Source: an uncultured Eubacterium sp. (GTDB lineage: Bacteria > Bacillota > Clostridia > Lachnospirales > Lachnospiraceae). Taken from it: a stretch of DNA of 47,344 bases. The stretch is from contig CAKRGF010000020.1 of the NCBI GenBank assembly GCA_934322085.1, forward strand, positions 1 through 47,344. Direction: 5' to 3'. Made by a program: the position numbers and the translations under genes. The first letter of the stretch is position 1. Every line of letters begins with the position of its first letter. The notes under the pieces were generated by a model that saw nothing but the letters and a program-made list of their open reading frames with translations, did not search any database and was not told where the DNA came from. Below, one piece after another: positions 9,095-17,744 of the stretch.

Positions 9095-9688
9095 CTCTCA
9101 CATAACGCAAGTGGTATCATAGGTTCGAACACTACCTTTCAGCACTGGTTCATCTGCTTATTATTCTTCGTCAGATTATTCCATATGGAATCCAGTACCT
9201 TTCCTTGTTCCAATAATTCTATCTGTGCATATATACCCTTAGGTTCCTGCTATGAGCCTGCCAGCTTGGTTATGCCTGTAACATAACATGGTCGTTCGTA
9301 GGGAAAATTTCTACTAAACCACACTGGCTACGCATTAACGTACCTGTACATTTCTATACAGTCTTCTTATAGACCCGTACATTCACAGGTTTGTCAGGGT
9401 GTCTGCCAGGACACTCATACTAACCCATAGGTATTTTATAGACACTCGACCTATAGGTAACACAATCCACCTCTGGACCGCTTTCGGCAACTTTTTGGCA
9501 AGTTGCTACGGTTACTCTCAGCCTTTGTCATGGGGCTTCATACAAATTCCTTTACAGAAGATGCATGCCCATCAAGTGTAAGCGTTTCAAGGCGTTATCC
9601 TATCATTCCACTTATCAAATTATCAGTTCATAAGCAACAAATATGTCACTTATGCGTAGGCTTTTTACCGCCTACGAACAAGTCGCAC
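9030..9688 (-). mobile_element. Group II intron, 5' part only
   Basis: On the minus strand, sequence beginning GTGCGACTTG at 9688 fits the GUGYG consensus of a group II intron 5' end and starts exactly where the virD4-like gene loses its frame after codons for DPFWE. The next 600 bases have no gene but contain many short self-complementary pieces (for example GTAGGCGGTAAAAAGCCTAC right after the start), as expected for ribozyme domain I. The usual reverse-transcriptase ORF, domain V hairpin and 3' end are absent. Instead the sequence runs into the SPASM fragment. The right-hand limit is approximate because the join with the radical SAM gene is not sharply visible. It cannot splice in this state. 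Confidence 0.7.
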
Positions 9689-10472
9689 TCTCCCAGAAGG
9701 GGTCCTGACTGGAGTTTTTGATATTTGCCGAGTTCGTATTCTGTATCAGATTGGTAACCAGTTTCGTCACATCACTCTTGCTTCGTATATAGAGAAACGG
9801 ATTAAAATGCATGCTTTTTTCCATTTCACAAAGATTCAGGGTGTAGACTCTGGTATCTTTTTGCTCTGCTAACCACGCTCCCAATTCCTCTGCCAGACCA
9901 CCCTTCGGATCCGTGTAAATATTGCAGTCATGCAGGGATAGCAGATTCGGAGTCAGAAAAAATGCAGTTTTTCCGGCACCACTACCGCCAACTACAAATA
10001 TGTTGTTGTTACGAAGCGTGTCGGAATCGTATCGAAATCTGACATTTTGAGATAATACCTTATTTTTTGAAGATAACTCCATCTCCGATTCTTCTGTCAT
10101 TGCGGCATATTTCTCATTGAAAGCACGAACCTCGCCCCACCTGGCTGAACCAAATTCATTTCCCGGCATGCGATTGTGGTCGTTTTTGCTATAAGCAGTA
10201 AAACTAAGTATCATCCACAAAAGTCCGCCTACCAGAACCATACTAAGGCTCTTGTCATTGTATATCTGTATCGGATGCAACAGACACCATAGTATCTGTT
10301 CCTTCAACTTTGTCATTTCCACATCTACAATATACAAGCCACTTAAGCCATAAAACAAATAAAGCGTGGGCAGCAATAACACTGCACACACTTTCATTAA
10401 ACTCTGCAATCTTCTGGTTTTTATATCCCCGGCGACATATGTCTGCCTGCTTTTCTTCTTTTTCTTTCCCAT
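9689..10472 (-). pseudogene. VirD4/TraG-type conjugation coupling protein, interrupted
   Basis: The N-terminal 261 residues of a type IV coupling protein, the ATPase that brings relaxase-bound DNA to the conjugation channel. Two membrane segments lie within the first 95 residues (VCAVLLLPTLYLFYGLSGLY and MVLVGGLLWMILSFT), followed by FGSARWG and Walker A GGSGAGKT near residues 162-169. YTDPKGGLAEELG and SSQDPFWE are typical of the Gram-positive ICE family. The gene stops at the intron border right after DPFWE; the remaining 300 or so residues, including Walker B, are gone. I start it at ATG 10472, preceded by GGGGG. It is a relic of an integrative conjugative element. Confidence 0.82.
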
Positions 10473-10483
10473 TCGTGATCCCC

Positions 10484-10700
10484 CTACAGTTTCTTTCCAG
10501 CCGGTTTTATCACAGCCTTTTCCAACAGTGTTTTCTCTAAAGAAGGGGCATCCGTTCGCCACTTGCTCCTTTGATATTTCAGACACTCCGTTGCAATTTC
10601 TTCGTTTTTCTTTTCATATTTACGAAGTTCTTTCCCCTCCCGATTCATTTCTGTAATCTCCGAACTTTCAGAACGCTTCAGATATCCGTTACCGTAATGA
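10484..10700 (-). pseudogene. 3' remnant of a conjugative-element gene
   Basis: An open frame ends at 10484, 11 bases before the virD4-like start, and codes a charged tail (KELRKYEKKNEEIATECLKY, then EKTLLEKAVIKPAGKKL). I do not recognise the family. Its position immediately upstream of virD4 and in the same direction says it belonged to the same conjugative element. The frame continues upstream to about 10759, but there it runs antisense into the ISL3 transposase, so the true gene was cut at about 10690-10715. Confidence 0.45.
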
Positions 10701-10707
10701 CCCTCGC

Positions 10708-11193
10708 ATGGATTCTCATTTTCATGCGCTGATGAATACCTACGATTATGAGGATGCACTTTTTCGGATTGATCCTAACTTGAAGGATTTTCGAGATTTA
10801 AAAGAGATATATGTACAGTTTAATTCCAGAAACGGTGGAAATCCTCTCCTTGCCCGGAATGAATTAAAAGAATTGATTCAGACATACAAAAGCTCTAGGT
10901 TTGAAATTTTTCGTGACTTTGCCTCTTTATTAGAGAAATTCGAAGACCCGATTGTTAATTCATTTATCATGGTTGAAAAAATCGGTAATGGAAAAATTTA
11001 TGATGCGCGTTTATCTAATGGTCCCATCGAATCCATAAACCGCAAAGTAAAAGATTTAAAGCGTCTGGGCAGAGGCTTCCGTAACTTTGAGCATTTCCGC
11101 AACAGATTCCTCTTTGCAACCAGGCAGACACCGGTACTGGACGGAGTCACTGATCATAACCCTGTAACTTATTATGAAGATGATGATTTTTAG
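10708..11193 (+). pseudogene. ISL3-family transposase, C-terminal fragment
   Basis: The frame codes about 161 residues. RLSNGPIESINRKVKDLKR followed by GRGFRNFEHFRNRFLF is the hallmark C-terminal block of ISL3 transposases, containing the last catalytic Glu (PIES). About 250 N-terminal residues, with the zinc finger and the first catalytic acids, are missing. The first few codons lie at the join with the conjugative-element remnant, so the transposase-derived part begins near 10715. It is non-functional. Confidence 0.8.
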
Positions 11194-11204
11194 GAGGAAG
11201 CACC

Positions 11205-11405
11205 ATGGAAAACTACTGCGCATTTAGCAAAGACCCTACTTGCCTTAAATGGCTCGATTACATAATAACACGCCAAGAACTAGAAGAGGCAGATGCTCTC
11301 TGCCATGGAAACTGGATAGAAATTGAGCGCAAAACCCAATACATCCAAACCCTACAAGCAATCTTGGATGACAACCACATCCCATATCCAACAGAATTTG
11401 ACTGA
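11205..11405 (+). CDS. Small hypothetical protein after ISL3 transposase
   Basis: A 66-residue protein with no recognised domain, containing the segment WLDYIITRQELEEADALCHG. Its ATG is preceded by AGGAGG just after the transposase stop, 11 bases away, so it is translated as part of the insertion-sequence transcript. It is probably a passenger of the ISL3-type element. Function unknown; with the element truncated upstream it may no longer be expressed. Confidence 0.5.
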   Translation: MENYCAFSKDPTCLKWLDYIITRQELEEADALCHGNWIEIERKTQYIQTLQAILDDNHIPYPTEFD

Positions 11406-11414
11406 TTTTAAGAA

Positions 11415-11440
11415 AGGGTCTGGCTTAACTGCCAGACCCT
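11415..11440 (+). repeat. Perfect 10-bp hairpin after the ISL3 gene set
   Basis: AGGGTCTGGC, a six-base loop, then GCCAGACCCT. No U-run follows, so it is not a standard terminator. It may be part of the insertion-sequence end. Its right arm is also the start of the tandem repeat that follows. Confidence 0.6.
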
Positions 11441-11715
11441 CACGAGTGACCCTACTGAAAGACCCTAAAATCAGGCCATCACGAAGAGCCCTAAAAAACT
11501 ATGCTATTTTTTATGCCAGACCCTATCGACAAACCCTAAAACAGATTGGCAAACCCTAAAGAACTTTGATTATCCAAGTTGCGCCAGACCCTTTCGAGAG
11601 CCCCTACTGAAGGACTCTAAAATCAGTCCCTCACGAAGGAGCCTAGAAAACTATTCTATTTTTTTACGCCAAACCCTAAAATAGATTGGCAAATCCTATA
11701 GAACTTTAGTTATCC
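11431..11715. repeat. Diverged tandem duplication, two copies of about 133-145 bp
   Basis: Copy 1 (11431-11575) and copy 2 (11583-11715) both begin GCCAGACCCT, share CTAAAATCAG near the middle, share a stretch ending in ACTATKCTATTTTT and end in TTATCC. Copy 2 lacks about 13 bases. The motif CCCTAAA recurs several times within each copy. No open frame runs through. The block fills the space between the ISL3 remnant and the RelA/SpoT operon. Confidence 0.75.
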
Positions 11716-11716
11716 T

Positions 11717-12268
11717 CTAATTTTCCATATAATCTACCGCTTTATAAAATGCCATTCCAGCCATATATGATTCTAACATCGTTTCAATCATCTGAGGCGT
11801 CACGGTTCGATATCGAAGAAAATATTCCATATTTTTTACAAATTCTATGTAATCTTGCCTATCATTTTCTAATATAACAACCTTTTCATGTTCTCCACGT
11901 AAAAACTGAAGTAAATATGATGCAACAAATTTTTCATTAACGAACGCAAGTTCAATATCCTCCTCATTGTCCACGACAATTTGAAGCGGTTTCCTTCGAA
12001 GTAGCCAATATGCTGTATATGCATGAATCTTTATATAATTAATATGTTCAATCTTATGAAATTCTTTCAAACGGTATATATCAGTAAAATAATCTACAAC
12101 AGCTTGGTTAAGCACGCTGTTTGCAATCACAACATTTTTGTCATATTTATTTCTTTTAATAAAAGACTCCAAATACTCATATAATGTAACATAACGAGCC
12201 TCAATTTTTTCTTGTCCAAATGAATCTACCAATTCACTATAATCATAACTTTTTCTATTCGTCGGCAT
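11717..12268 (-). CDS. Unrecognised 183-residue protein, third gene of RelA/SpoT operon
   Basis: A soluble, mostly helical protein of mixed charge with no membrane segment and no motif I can name. Notable segments are VIANSVLNQAVVDYFTDIYR and YTAYWLLRRKPLQIV. The ATG at 12268 has GAGGTAAG upstream and overlaps the end of the 72-residue gene by 14 bases, which suggests translational coupling. Being locked into an operon with a pyrophosphokinase-fold protein makes it a candidate antitoxin, sensor or effector partner. This is inference from gene order alone. Confidence 0.6.
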   Translation of the reverse strand: MPTNRKSYDYSELVDSFGQEKIEARYVTLYEYLESFIKRNKYDKNVVIANSVLNQAVVDYFTDIYRLKEFHKIEHINYIKIHAYTAYWLLRRKPLQIVVDNEEDIELAFVNEKFVASYLLQFLRGEHEKVVILENDRQDYIEFVKNMEYFLRYRTVTPQMIETMLESYMAGMAFYKAVDYMEN

Positions 12269-12473
12269 TGTATTTTCTTACCTCACATTCTTTAATTTCA
12301 TCATACGCAGAAGAATTTAAGAAACGCTTATATCGTAACAAATCAATCTGTTCCATTTCATCTGTATAATTTGGAGCAGTATTTGGCAATAAATTCTTTC
12401 GGATCTTGCCCTTATTTAATAAATCAAAAAAGCTGTTTGCTGCACTCATACTATTTTTCATATTTCTCACCAT
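12255..12473 (-). CDS. Unrecognised 72-residue protein, second gene of RelA/SpoT operon
   Basis: A small protein with the segment SAANSFFDLLNKGKIRKN and an acidic tail. The ATG at 12473 is one base after the stop of the RelA/SpoT gene; an in-frame ATG at 12461 has GGTGAG at better spacing and may be the real start. It overlaps the next gene by 14 bases. Its size and position between two larger genes fit an antitoxin or adaptor, but no family is recognised. Confidence 0.55.
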   Translation of the reverse strand: MVRNMKNSMSAANSFFDLLNKGKIRKNLLPNTAPNYTDEMEQIDLLRYKRFLNSSAYDEIKECEVRKYNADE

Positions 12474-12474
12474 T

Positions 12475-13485
12475 TTAAATTAAATTGTCAATGCTACCAT
12501 CAAATTCACCCACCTGAAGTTCTTTCAACTTCAAGATTCTCTTTTCAACAGTGGATTTATTACTAGTAGCATCATTAGTATCTTTCGCTTTACCCATTGT
12601 AATCAAGGGAATATTTGTCATTTCACCTATATTTCCATATATTCTGCTACCCTTATGAACCTTTTCATACATCAAATTAACCATAGCCTCAGAAGCTATT
12701 GTTTGCTGGGCCAGACACTTGGATAAATATTTTAACTCATTTTTTAATTTTTTATTTTTATTTTTATACACAATATCATGTGTACATTCACTCCATGCTT
12801 CATCAAATATTGTACGTACCTGAATTTCTATATATTTTCCATCAATATTGACAAGATAATGTATACTATTGTATCCCTCATCTGATTCAATTAACTCATA
12901 GTAATCTCTACCGGTTTGTTCATAAAATGCTCTCTCTTGTCTATTTCTATAATAAATCTTCGGCTTTTCAGCAATAAACGGTGTTGACACAGATGAACAA
13001 TAATCATCAATAAAATTTTTCACAAAAAATTCATCGCCTTTATAGAATTTTTCAAAAATCCATTTATGTACCTCAATCCATTGTTCACGATAACGCACAA
13101 TAATCCTAAACCCAATTAAATCTGTTATTATTTTATAATAGTTATTTGCGTCAAGACATCTATACTTTTCCTTTTCATAATCATCAGAAATTTCTTGAGA
13201 CAATTCCGCTTTCTTCCTTACAATTTTAGCCTTTAGACTTTCTTTTTCCTTTATCCTATACCTTGCTGAATGAATCTTGTCTTTTATCTTCTTATCTTTC
13301 AGGATTTCAAGCAATAGCCTCTGAGCTATTGCATCATAATTTTTGGAGTACTCATCATATGATATGTCTATATCCTGCAATATTTTCCACAAATCACTAT
13401 CAATTTTTTCAGCTTTAGGATATAATTCTTCGATATGATTATTCTTAAGAAAAGTAGTTCTTTTATCTCTCTTTCGTGTTGCCAT
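12475..13485 (-). CDS. RelA/SpoT-domain nucleotide pyrophosphokinase
   Basis: A 336-residue protein with the synthetase fold that moves pyrophosphate from ATP to GTP/GDP or, in toxic small alarmone synthetases, to other acceptors such as tRNA ends. Visible motifs are the ATP-binding segment YRIKEKESLKAKIVRK (about residues 76-91), DLIGFRIIV (122-130), YNSIHY (205-210) and IEIQVRT (219-225). HD hydrolase, TGS and ACT domains are absent, so it is not the housekeeping Rel. It is larger than typical small alarmone synthetases (200-250), with about 60 extra residues at the front and a tail. The start is ATG 13485 after GGAG; an upstream TTG at 13527 is unlikely. It leads a three-gene operon squeezed between mobile-element debris and tuf. 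It may be a toxSAS-type toxin or a defence enzyme. Confidence 0.82.
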   Translation of the reverse strand: MATRKRDKRTTFLKNNHIEELYPKAEKIDSDLWKILQDIDISYDEYSKNYDAIAQRLLLEILKDKKIKDKIHSARYRIKEKESLKAKIVRKKAELSQEISDDYEKEKYRCLDANNYYKIITDLIGFRIIVRYREQWIEVHKWIFEKFYKGDEFFVKNFIDDYCSSVSTPFIAEKPKIYYRNRQERAFYEQTGRDYYELIESDEGYNSIHYLVNIDGKYIEIQVRTIFDEAWSECTHDIVYKNKNKKLKNELKYLSKCLAQQTIASEAMVNLMYEKVHKGSRIYGNIGEMTNIPLITMGKAKDTNDATSNKSTVEKRILKLKELQVGEFDGSIDNLI

Positions 13486-13604
13486 ATCTTTTCTCCAATT
13501 ATTGCAATATTTTACAATTTGAAACAAACTAGAACCAAATCAGAACCAAATACCTACAAGTCTTAAATACATTTCTTATATGTTTGCTATTCTTGTTTTT
13601 ATGC

Positions 13605-13648
13605 AAAACCCCACAACCCCTTGAAAAACAAAGGATTGCGGGGTTTTT
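13605..13648 (-). terminator. Intrinsic terminator after tuf
   Basis: On the minus strand AAAACCCCGCAATCCTTTG pairs imperfectly with CAAGGGGTTGTGGGGTTTT across a short T-rich loop, just downstream of the tuf stop. The plus strand ends in a longer run of T, so the hairpin may work in both directions and insulate the str operon from what lies beyond. Confidence 0.75.
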
Positions 13649-13674
13649 TATAATATTTGGTTCTAAATCAACGA

Positions 13675-14862
13675 TTACTCGATGATTGTAGCAACACGTC
13701 CTGAACCTACTGTACGTCCACCTTCGCGGATAGCGAATGTAAGACCCTGGCTCATAGCGATTGGGTGAATCAATTCGATTGTCATTTCTACGTTATCACC
13801 AGGCATGCACATTTCAGTTCCTTCTGGAAGCTGAACAACACCTGTTACGTCAGTTGTACGGAAGTAGAACTGTGGACGATAGTTGTTGAAGAATGGAGTA
13901 TGACGTCCACCCTCGTCCTTAGTCAAAACGTAAACCTGAGCTGTAAATTTTGTATGACATGTAAGAGTTCCTGGCTGACAAAGAACCTGTCCTCTTTCGA
14001 TGTCTGTCTTCTGGATACCACGAAGAAGTACACCAGCGTTATCACCAGCCTGAGCCTCATCCAACTCTTTGTGGAACATCTCGATACCAGTTACAACGGA
14101 TTTCTGAGTTTCTTCTTTGATACCAACGATTTCTACTTCGTCATTCAAGTGAAGAGTACCAGCCTCTACACGACCTGTAGCAACAGTACCACGACCTGTG
14201 ATAGAGAATACGTCCTCTACAGGCATTACGAATGGCTTATCTGTGTCACGCTCTGGATCTGGAATATACTCGTCGATTGTGTTCATCAATTCCATGATAG
14301 CATCGCCCCATTTGCCGTTTGGATCTTCCAAAGCACCAAGAGCGGAACCTTTGATGATTGGGCAATCTGTGAAGTCATACTCCTCAAGCTGCTCTGTTAC
14401 TTCCATCTCTACGAGCTCGATCAACTCTTCGTCGTCTACCATATCACATTTGTTCAAGAATACAACGATATATGGTACACCTACCTGACGAGACAAAAGG
14501 ATGTGCTCTTTTGTCTGAGCCATAACACCGTCAGTAGCAGCTACTACAAGGATAGCGCCGTCCATCTGAGCAGCACCAGTAATCATGTTCTTAACGTAGT
14601 CAGCATGTCCTGGACAGTCAACGTGAGCGTAATGTCTCTTCTCTGTCTCATACTCAACGTGAGCAGTAGAAATTGTGATACCACGTTCTCTTTCTTCTGG
14701 AGCCTTATCGATGTTCTCGAAATCTGTAGCTTCGTTACCGGATACTCTTGCAGCAAGTACCTTTGTGATTGCTGCTGTCAAAGTTGTTTTACCATGATCT
14801 ACGTGACCGATGGTACCAATGTTACAATGCGGTTTACTTCTTACATACTTTTCCTTAGCCAT
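13675..14862 (-). CDS. tuf: Elongation factor Tu
   Basis: A 395-residue GTPase that delivers aminoacyl-tRNA to the ribosome. The G motifs GHVDHGKTTLT, DCPGHADYV and NKCDMVDD are intact, as are the ends of domains 2 and 3 (GRGTVATGRVE and REGGRTVGSGRV). The start is the ATG giving MAKEKYV, with AGGAGG upstream; the frame is open seven codons further but without support. It is the last gene of the str operon, separated from fusA by about 130 bases containing a small hairpin (GTTGC, six to seven bases, GCAAC). It is full length. Confidence 0.98.
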   Translation of the reverse strand: MAKEKYVRSKPHCNIGTIGHVDHGKTTLTAAITKVLAARVSGNEATDFENIDKAPEERERGITISTAHVEYETEKRHYAHVDCPGHADYVKNMITGAAQMDGAILVVAATDGVMAQTKEHILLSRQVGVPYIVVFLNKCDMVDDEELIELVEMEVTEQLEEYDFTDCPIIKGSALGALEDPNGKWGDAIMELMNTIDEYIPDPERDTDKPFVMPVEDVFSITGRGTVATGRVEAGTLHLNDEVEIVGIKEETQKSVVTGIEMFHKELDEAQAGDNAGVLLRGIQKTDIERGQVLCQPGTLTCHTKFTAQVYVLTKDEGGRHTPFFNNYRPQFYFRTTDVTGVVQLPEGTEMCMPGDNVEMTIELIHPIAMSQGLTFAIREGGRTVGSGRVATIIE

Positions 14863-14993
14863 TTCTAAACGTCCTCCTAACATTTTTTAAATTTTAATTT
14901 AGAAATATCTGCTATATACACATAGCTTAATTATATGGGAAAGTTGCCAAAAAAGCAACCCCCCAAAATTGTTACATTAACGAATTAACATTC

Positions 14994-17111
14994 TCATCCG
15001 TTCTTCTGTGCCAATACTTTGTCCTGTACGTTCTTTGGACATTTCTCGTATTTCTCGAAGAACATGGAGTAGTTACCACGTCCCTGAGTAGTAGAACGAA
15101 GTTCTGTTGAATAACCGAACATCTCAGCAAGTGGAACAAATGCGCGAACAATCTTTCCACCACCGATATCGTCCATACCTTCAATCTGACCACGTTTTGC
15201 GTTCAGACTTCCGATTACGTCACCCATGTATTCCTCAGGCATAGTAACTTCAACCTTCATAATAGGCTCTAACAGCACTGCATCACCTTTCTTCATAGCA
15301 TCTTTGAATGCCATGGAACCAGCAATGTGGAATGCCATTTCACTTGAATCGACTTCATGGTAAGAACCATCATAACAGTTCGCATGAATACCGAGTACTG
15401 GGAATCCAGCAAGGATACCTGCCTGAGCAGCTTCCTGAATACCTTCGTCGACAGCTGGAATGTATTCCTTCGGAATAGCACCACCAACGACTGTAGACTC
15501 GAATTCGTAAGTGTTCTCGCCGTTTGGATCCATCGGTGTGAAACGAACACGACAGTGACCATACTGACCACGACCACCAGACTGTTTTGCGTACTTCGAA
15601 TCGATTTCGACTTCTTTTGTAAATGTTTCTTTGTAAGCAACCTGTGGAGCACCTACGTTTGCTTCTACCTTGAACTCACGAAGCAGACGGTCTACGATAA
15701 CTTCCAAGTGAAGCTCACCCATTCCGGCGATGATTGTCTGACCAGTTTCCTGATCGGTATGAGCACGGAATGTAGGATCTTCTTCAGCAAGTTTTGCTAA
15801 AGCTTCACCCATTTTACCCTGATCGTTCTTTGTTTTCGGCTCGATAGCAAGCTCGATAACTGGTTCAGGGAATTCCATGGATTCCAGAATAACCGGATTT
15901 TTCTCATCACAGATAGTATCACCTGTTGTTGTCAATTTGAAACCAACAGCTGCTGCGATATCTCCAGAATATACTTTATCCAATTCACTACGTTTATTTG
16001 CGTGCATCTGCAAAATACGTCCGACACGCTCTTTCTTTCCTTTTGTTGCATTGAGTACATAAGAACCAGAGTTCAATGTACCGGAATACACACGGAAGAA
16101 TGCCAGCTTACCAACAAATGGGTCTGTCATAATCTTAAATGCCAATGCTGCGAATGGCTCATCATCAGAAGATTTACGAACAACTTCGTTACCATCTTCG
16201 TCTGTACCAGTGATATCAGGGATATCTGTTGGTGCAGGCATGTACTCGATAACACCATCTAACATCTTCTGTACACCTTTGTTCTTGTAAGCAGAACCAC
16301 AGTATACCGGAACAGCCTCGCAAGCGATTGTTCCTTTACGAAGAGCTTTCTTCAAATCTTCAACGGATGGCTCTTCTCCTTCGAGATACTGCATCATCAG
16401 ATCATCATCCAAATCACAGATTTTCTCAACAAGGTTTTCATGCCATTCTTGAGCAAGATCTTTCAAATCATCTGGAATCTCAGTGATTTCGATATCCTCG
16501 CCCTTGTCATCTTTATAGTAGTATGCTTCCATCTCAAACAAATCAACCAATCCGACGAAATCGTCTTCCTGACCAATCGGAATCTGAACAGGAATTGCAT
16601 TTTTACCCAAACGATCAATAATCGTCTGTACTGACATAAAAAAGTCTGCACCCATCTTATCCATTTTGTTGATGAATGCCATACGTGGTACATTGTAAGT
16701 GTCAGCCTGACGCCAAACGTTCTCAGACTGAGGTTCTACACCAGCTTTTGCATCAAACACACCAACAGCTCCATCCAGTACACGCAGTGAACGCTCTACC
16801 TCTACAGTAAAGTCTACGTGTCCAGGAGTATCAATGATGTTGATACGGTGCTCCAATGCACCCGGTTTAGCTTTGTGATGATCTTCCAAAGTCCAGTGGC
16901 AAGTAGTAGCGGCAGAAGTAATTGTAATACCTCTTTCCTGCTCCTGCTCCATCCAGTCCATTGTGGAAGCGCCATCATGAGTCTCACCGATTTTATAATT
17001 CACACCGGTATAGTACAAAATACGCTCTGTAAGTGTTGTCTTACCGGCATCGATATGAGCCATAATACCAATATTTCTGGTACGCTCAAGTGGATATTCT
17101 CTTCCAGCCAA
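14994..17111 (-). CDS. fusA: Elongation factor G
   Basis: A 705-residue translocase GTPase. Motifs include IMAHIDAGKTTLTER, DTPGHVDFT and NKMDKMGADF; the C-terminal domains run to FEKYEKCPKNVQDK. The start appears to be TTG (reading MAGREYPLERT) at 17111, with AAGGAGG nine bases upstream; no ATG fits homologous N-termini. It follows rpsG by about 40 bases in the str operon. Full length and certainly functional. Confidence 0.97.
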   Translation of the reverse strand: MAGREYPLERTRNIGIMAHIDAGKTTLTERILYYTGVNYKIGETHDGASTMDWMEQEQERGITITSAATTCHWTLEDHHKAKPGALEHRINIIDTPGHVDFTVEVERSLRVLDGAVGVFDAKAGVEPQSENVWRQADTYNVPRMAFINKMDKMGADFFMSVQTIIDRLGKNAIPVQIPIGQEDDFVGLVDLFEMEAYYYKDDKGEDIEITEIPDDLKDLAQEWHENLVEKICDLDDDLMMQYLEGEEPSVEDLKKALRKGTIACEAVPVYCGSAYKNKGVQKMLDGVIEYMPAPTDIPDITGTDEDGNEVVRKSSDDEPFAALAFKIMTDPFVGKLAFFRVYSGTLNSGSYVLNATKGKKERVGRILQMHANKRSELDKVYSGDIAAAVGFKLTTTGDTICDEKNPVILESMEFPEPVIELAIEPKTKNDQGKMGEALAKLAEEDPTFRAHTDQETGQTIIAGMGELHLEVIVDRLLREFKVEANVGAPQVAYKETFTKEVEIDSKYAKQSGGRGQYGHCRVRFTPMDPNGENTYEFESTVVGGAIPKEYIPAVDEGIQEAAQAGILAGFPVLGIHANCYDGSYHEVDSSEMAFHIAGSMAFKDAMKKGDAVLLEPIMKVEVTMPEEYMGDVIGSLNAKRGQIEGMDDIGGGKIVRAFVPLAEMFGYSTELRSTTQGRGNYSMFFEKYEKCPKNVQDKVLAQKNG

Positions 17112-17150
17112 AGCCAGTTCCTCCTTTTTCCAAAATAGGTGGCACAAGAA

Positions 17151-17621
17151 TTACCAGCGGTAATGTGCGAAGGCTTTGTTTGCCTCTGCCATCTTGTGCA
17201 TATCTTCTTTTTTCTTTACGGATGAGCCAGTGTTGTTTGCAGCATCCATAATCTCATTGGCAAGTCTCTCCTTCATGGTCTTTTCCCCTCTCGCACGAGA
17301 ATAGGTTGTCAACCAGCGAAGAGCCAGCGCCTGACGACGATCCGGACGAACCTCGATTGGAACCTGATAAGTGGAACCACCGATACGTCTAGCTTTGACC
17401 TCGAGTTCAGGCATTACGTTGTTCATAGCTTCATCGAATACTTCAAGAGCATCCTTACCTGTCTGCTCTGCTACCTGCTCAAATGCACCGTATACGATTT
17501 TCTGAGCAACGCCCTTTTTACCGTCCAGCATAATGTTGTTAATCAGTTTTGTAACAATCTTATTTTTGTAAACTGGATCAGCCAATACGTCTCTTTTCTG
17601 AATATGTCCTTTACGTGGCAC
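17151..17621 (-). CDS. rpsG: 30S ribosomal protein S7
   Basis: A 156-residue protein that nucleates assembly of the 30S head and contacts the E site. It matches S7 from the start (PRKGHIQKRDVLADPVY) to the end (ANKAFAHYRW). The start is GTG at 17621 with AAGGAGGGAAGTAAC before it, so the longer frame to 17678 is not used. Second gene of the str operon. Confidence 0.97.
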   Translation of the reverse strand: MPRKGHIQKRDVLADPVYKNKIVTKLINNIMLDGKKGVAQKIVYGAFEQVAEQTGKDALEVFDEAMNNVMPELEVKARRIGGSTYQVPIEVRPDRRQALALRWLTTYSRARGEKTMKERLANEIMDAANNTGSSVKKKEDMHKMAEANKAFAHYRW

Positions 17622-17744
17622 GTTACTTCCCTCCTTAATAATAATTAATTCACAGGTACTCACGACTTGTGTCCGCACCAGTTTAAAGTTTGCTCACTTT
17701 TATATAGTAAGATGCAAAAATTAATCCGGTACTTTTAAATTAGC

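Noticed and set aside
9098..9721. Plus-strand frames in the intron region
   Set aside because: No family resemblance and they run against the group II intron sequence.
11323..11559. Plus-strand 78-residue frame in the tandem repeat
   Set aside because: It runs out of the small follower gene in another frame and consists of repeat sequence.
12475..13485. Housekeeping bifunctional Rel/SpoT
   Set aside because: HD hydrolase, TGS and ACT domains are absent and the size is under half of Rel.
13765..14868. Plus-strand 367-residue frame over tuf
   Set aside because: Antisense to the highly conserved tuf gene; no ribosome site and biased codons explain the opening.
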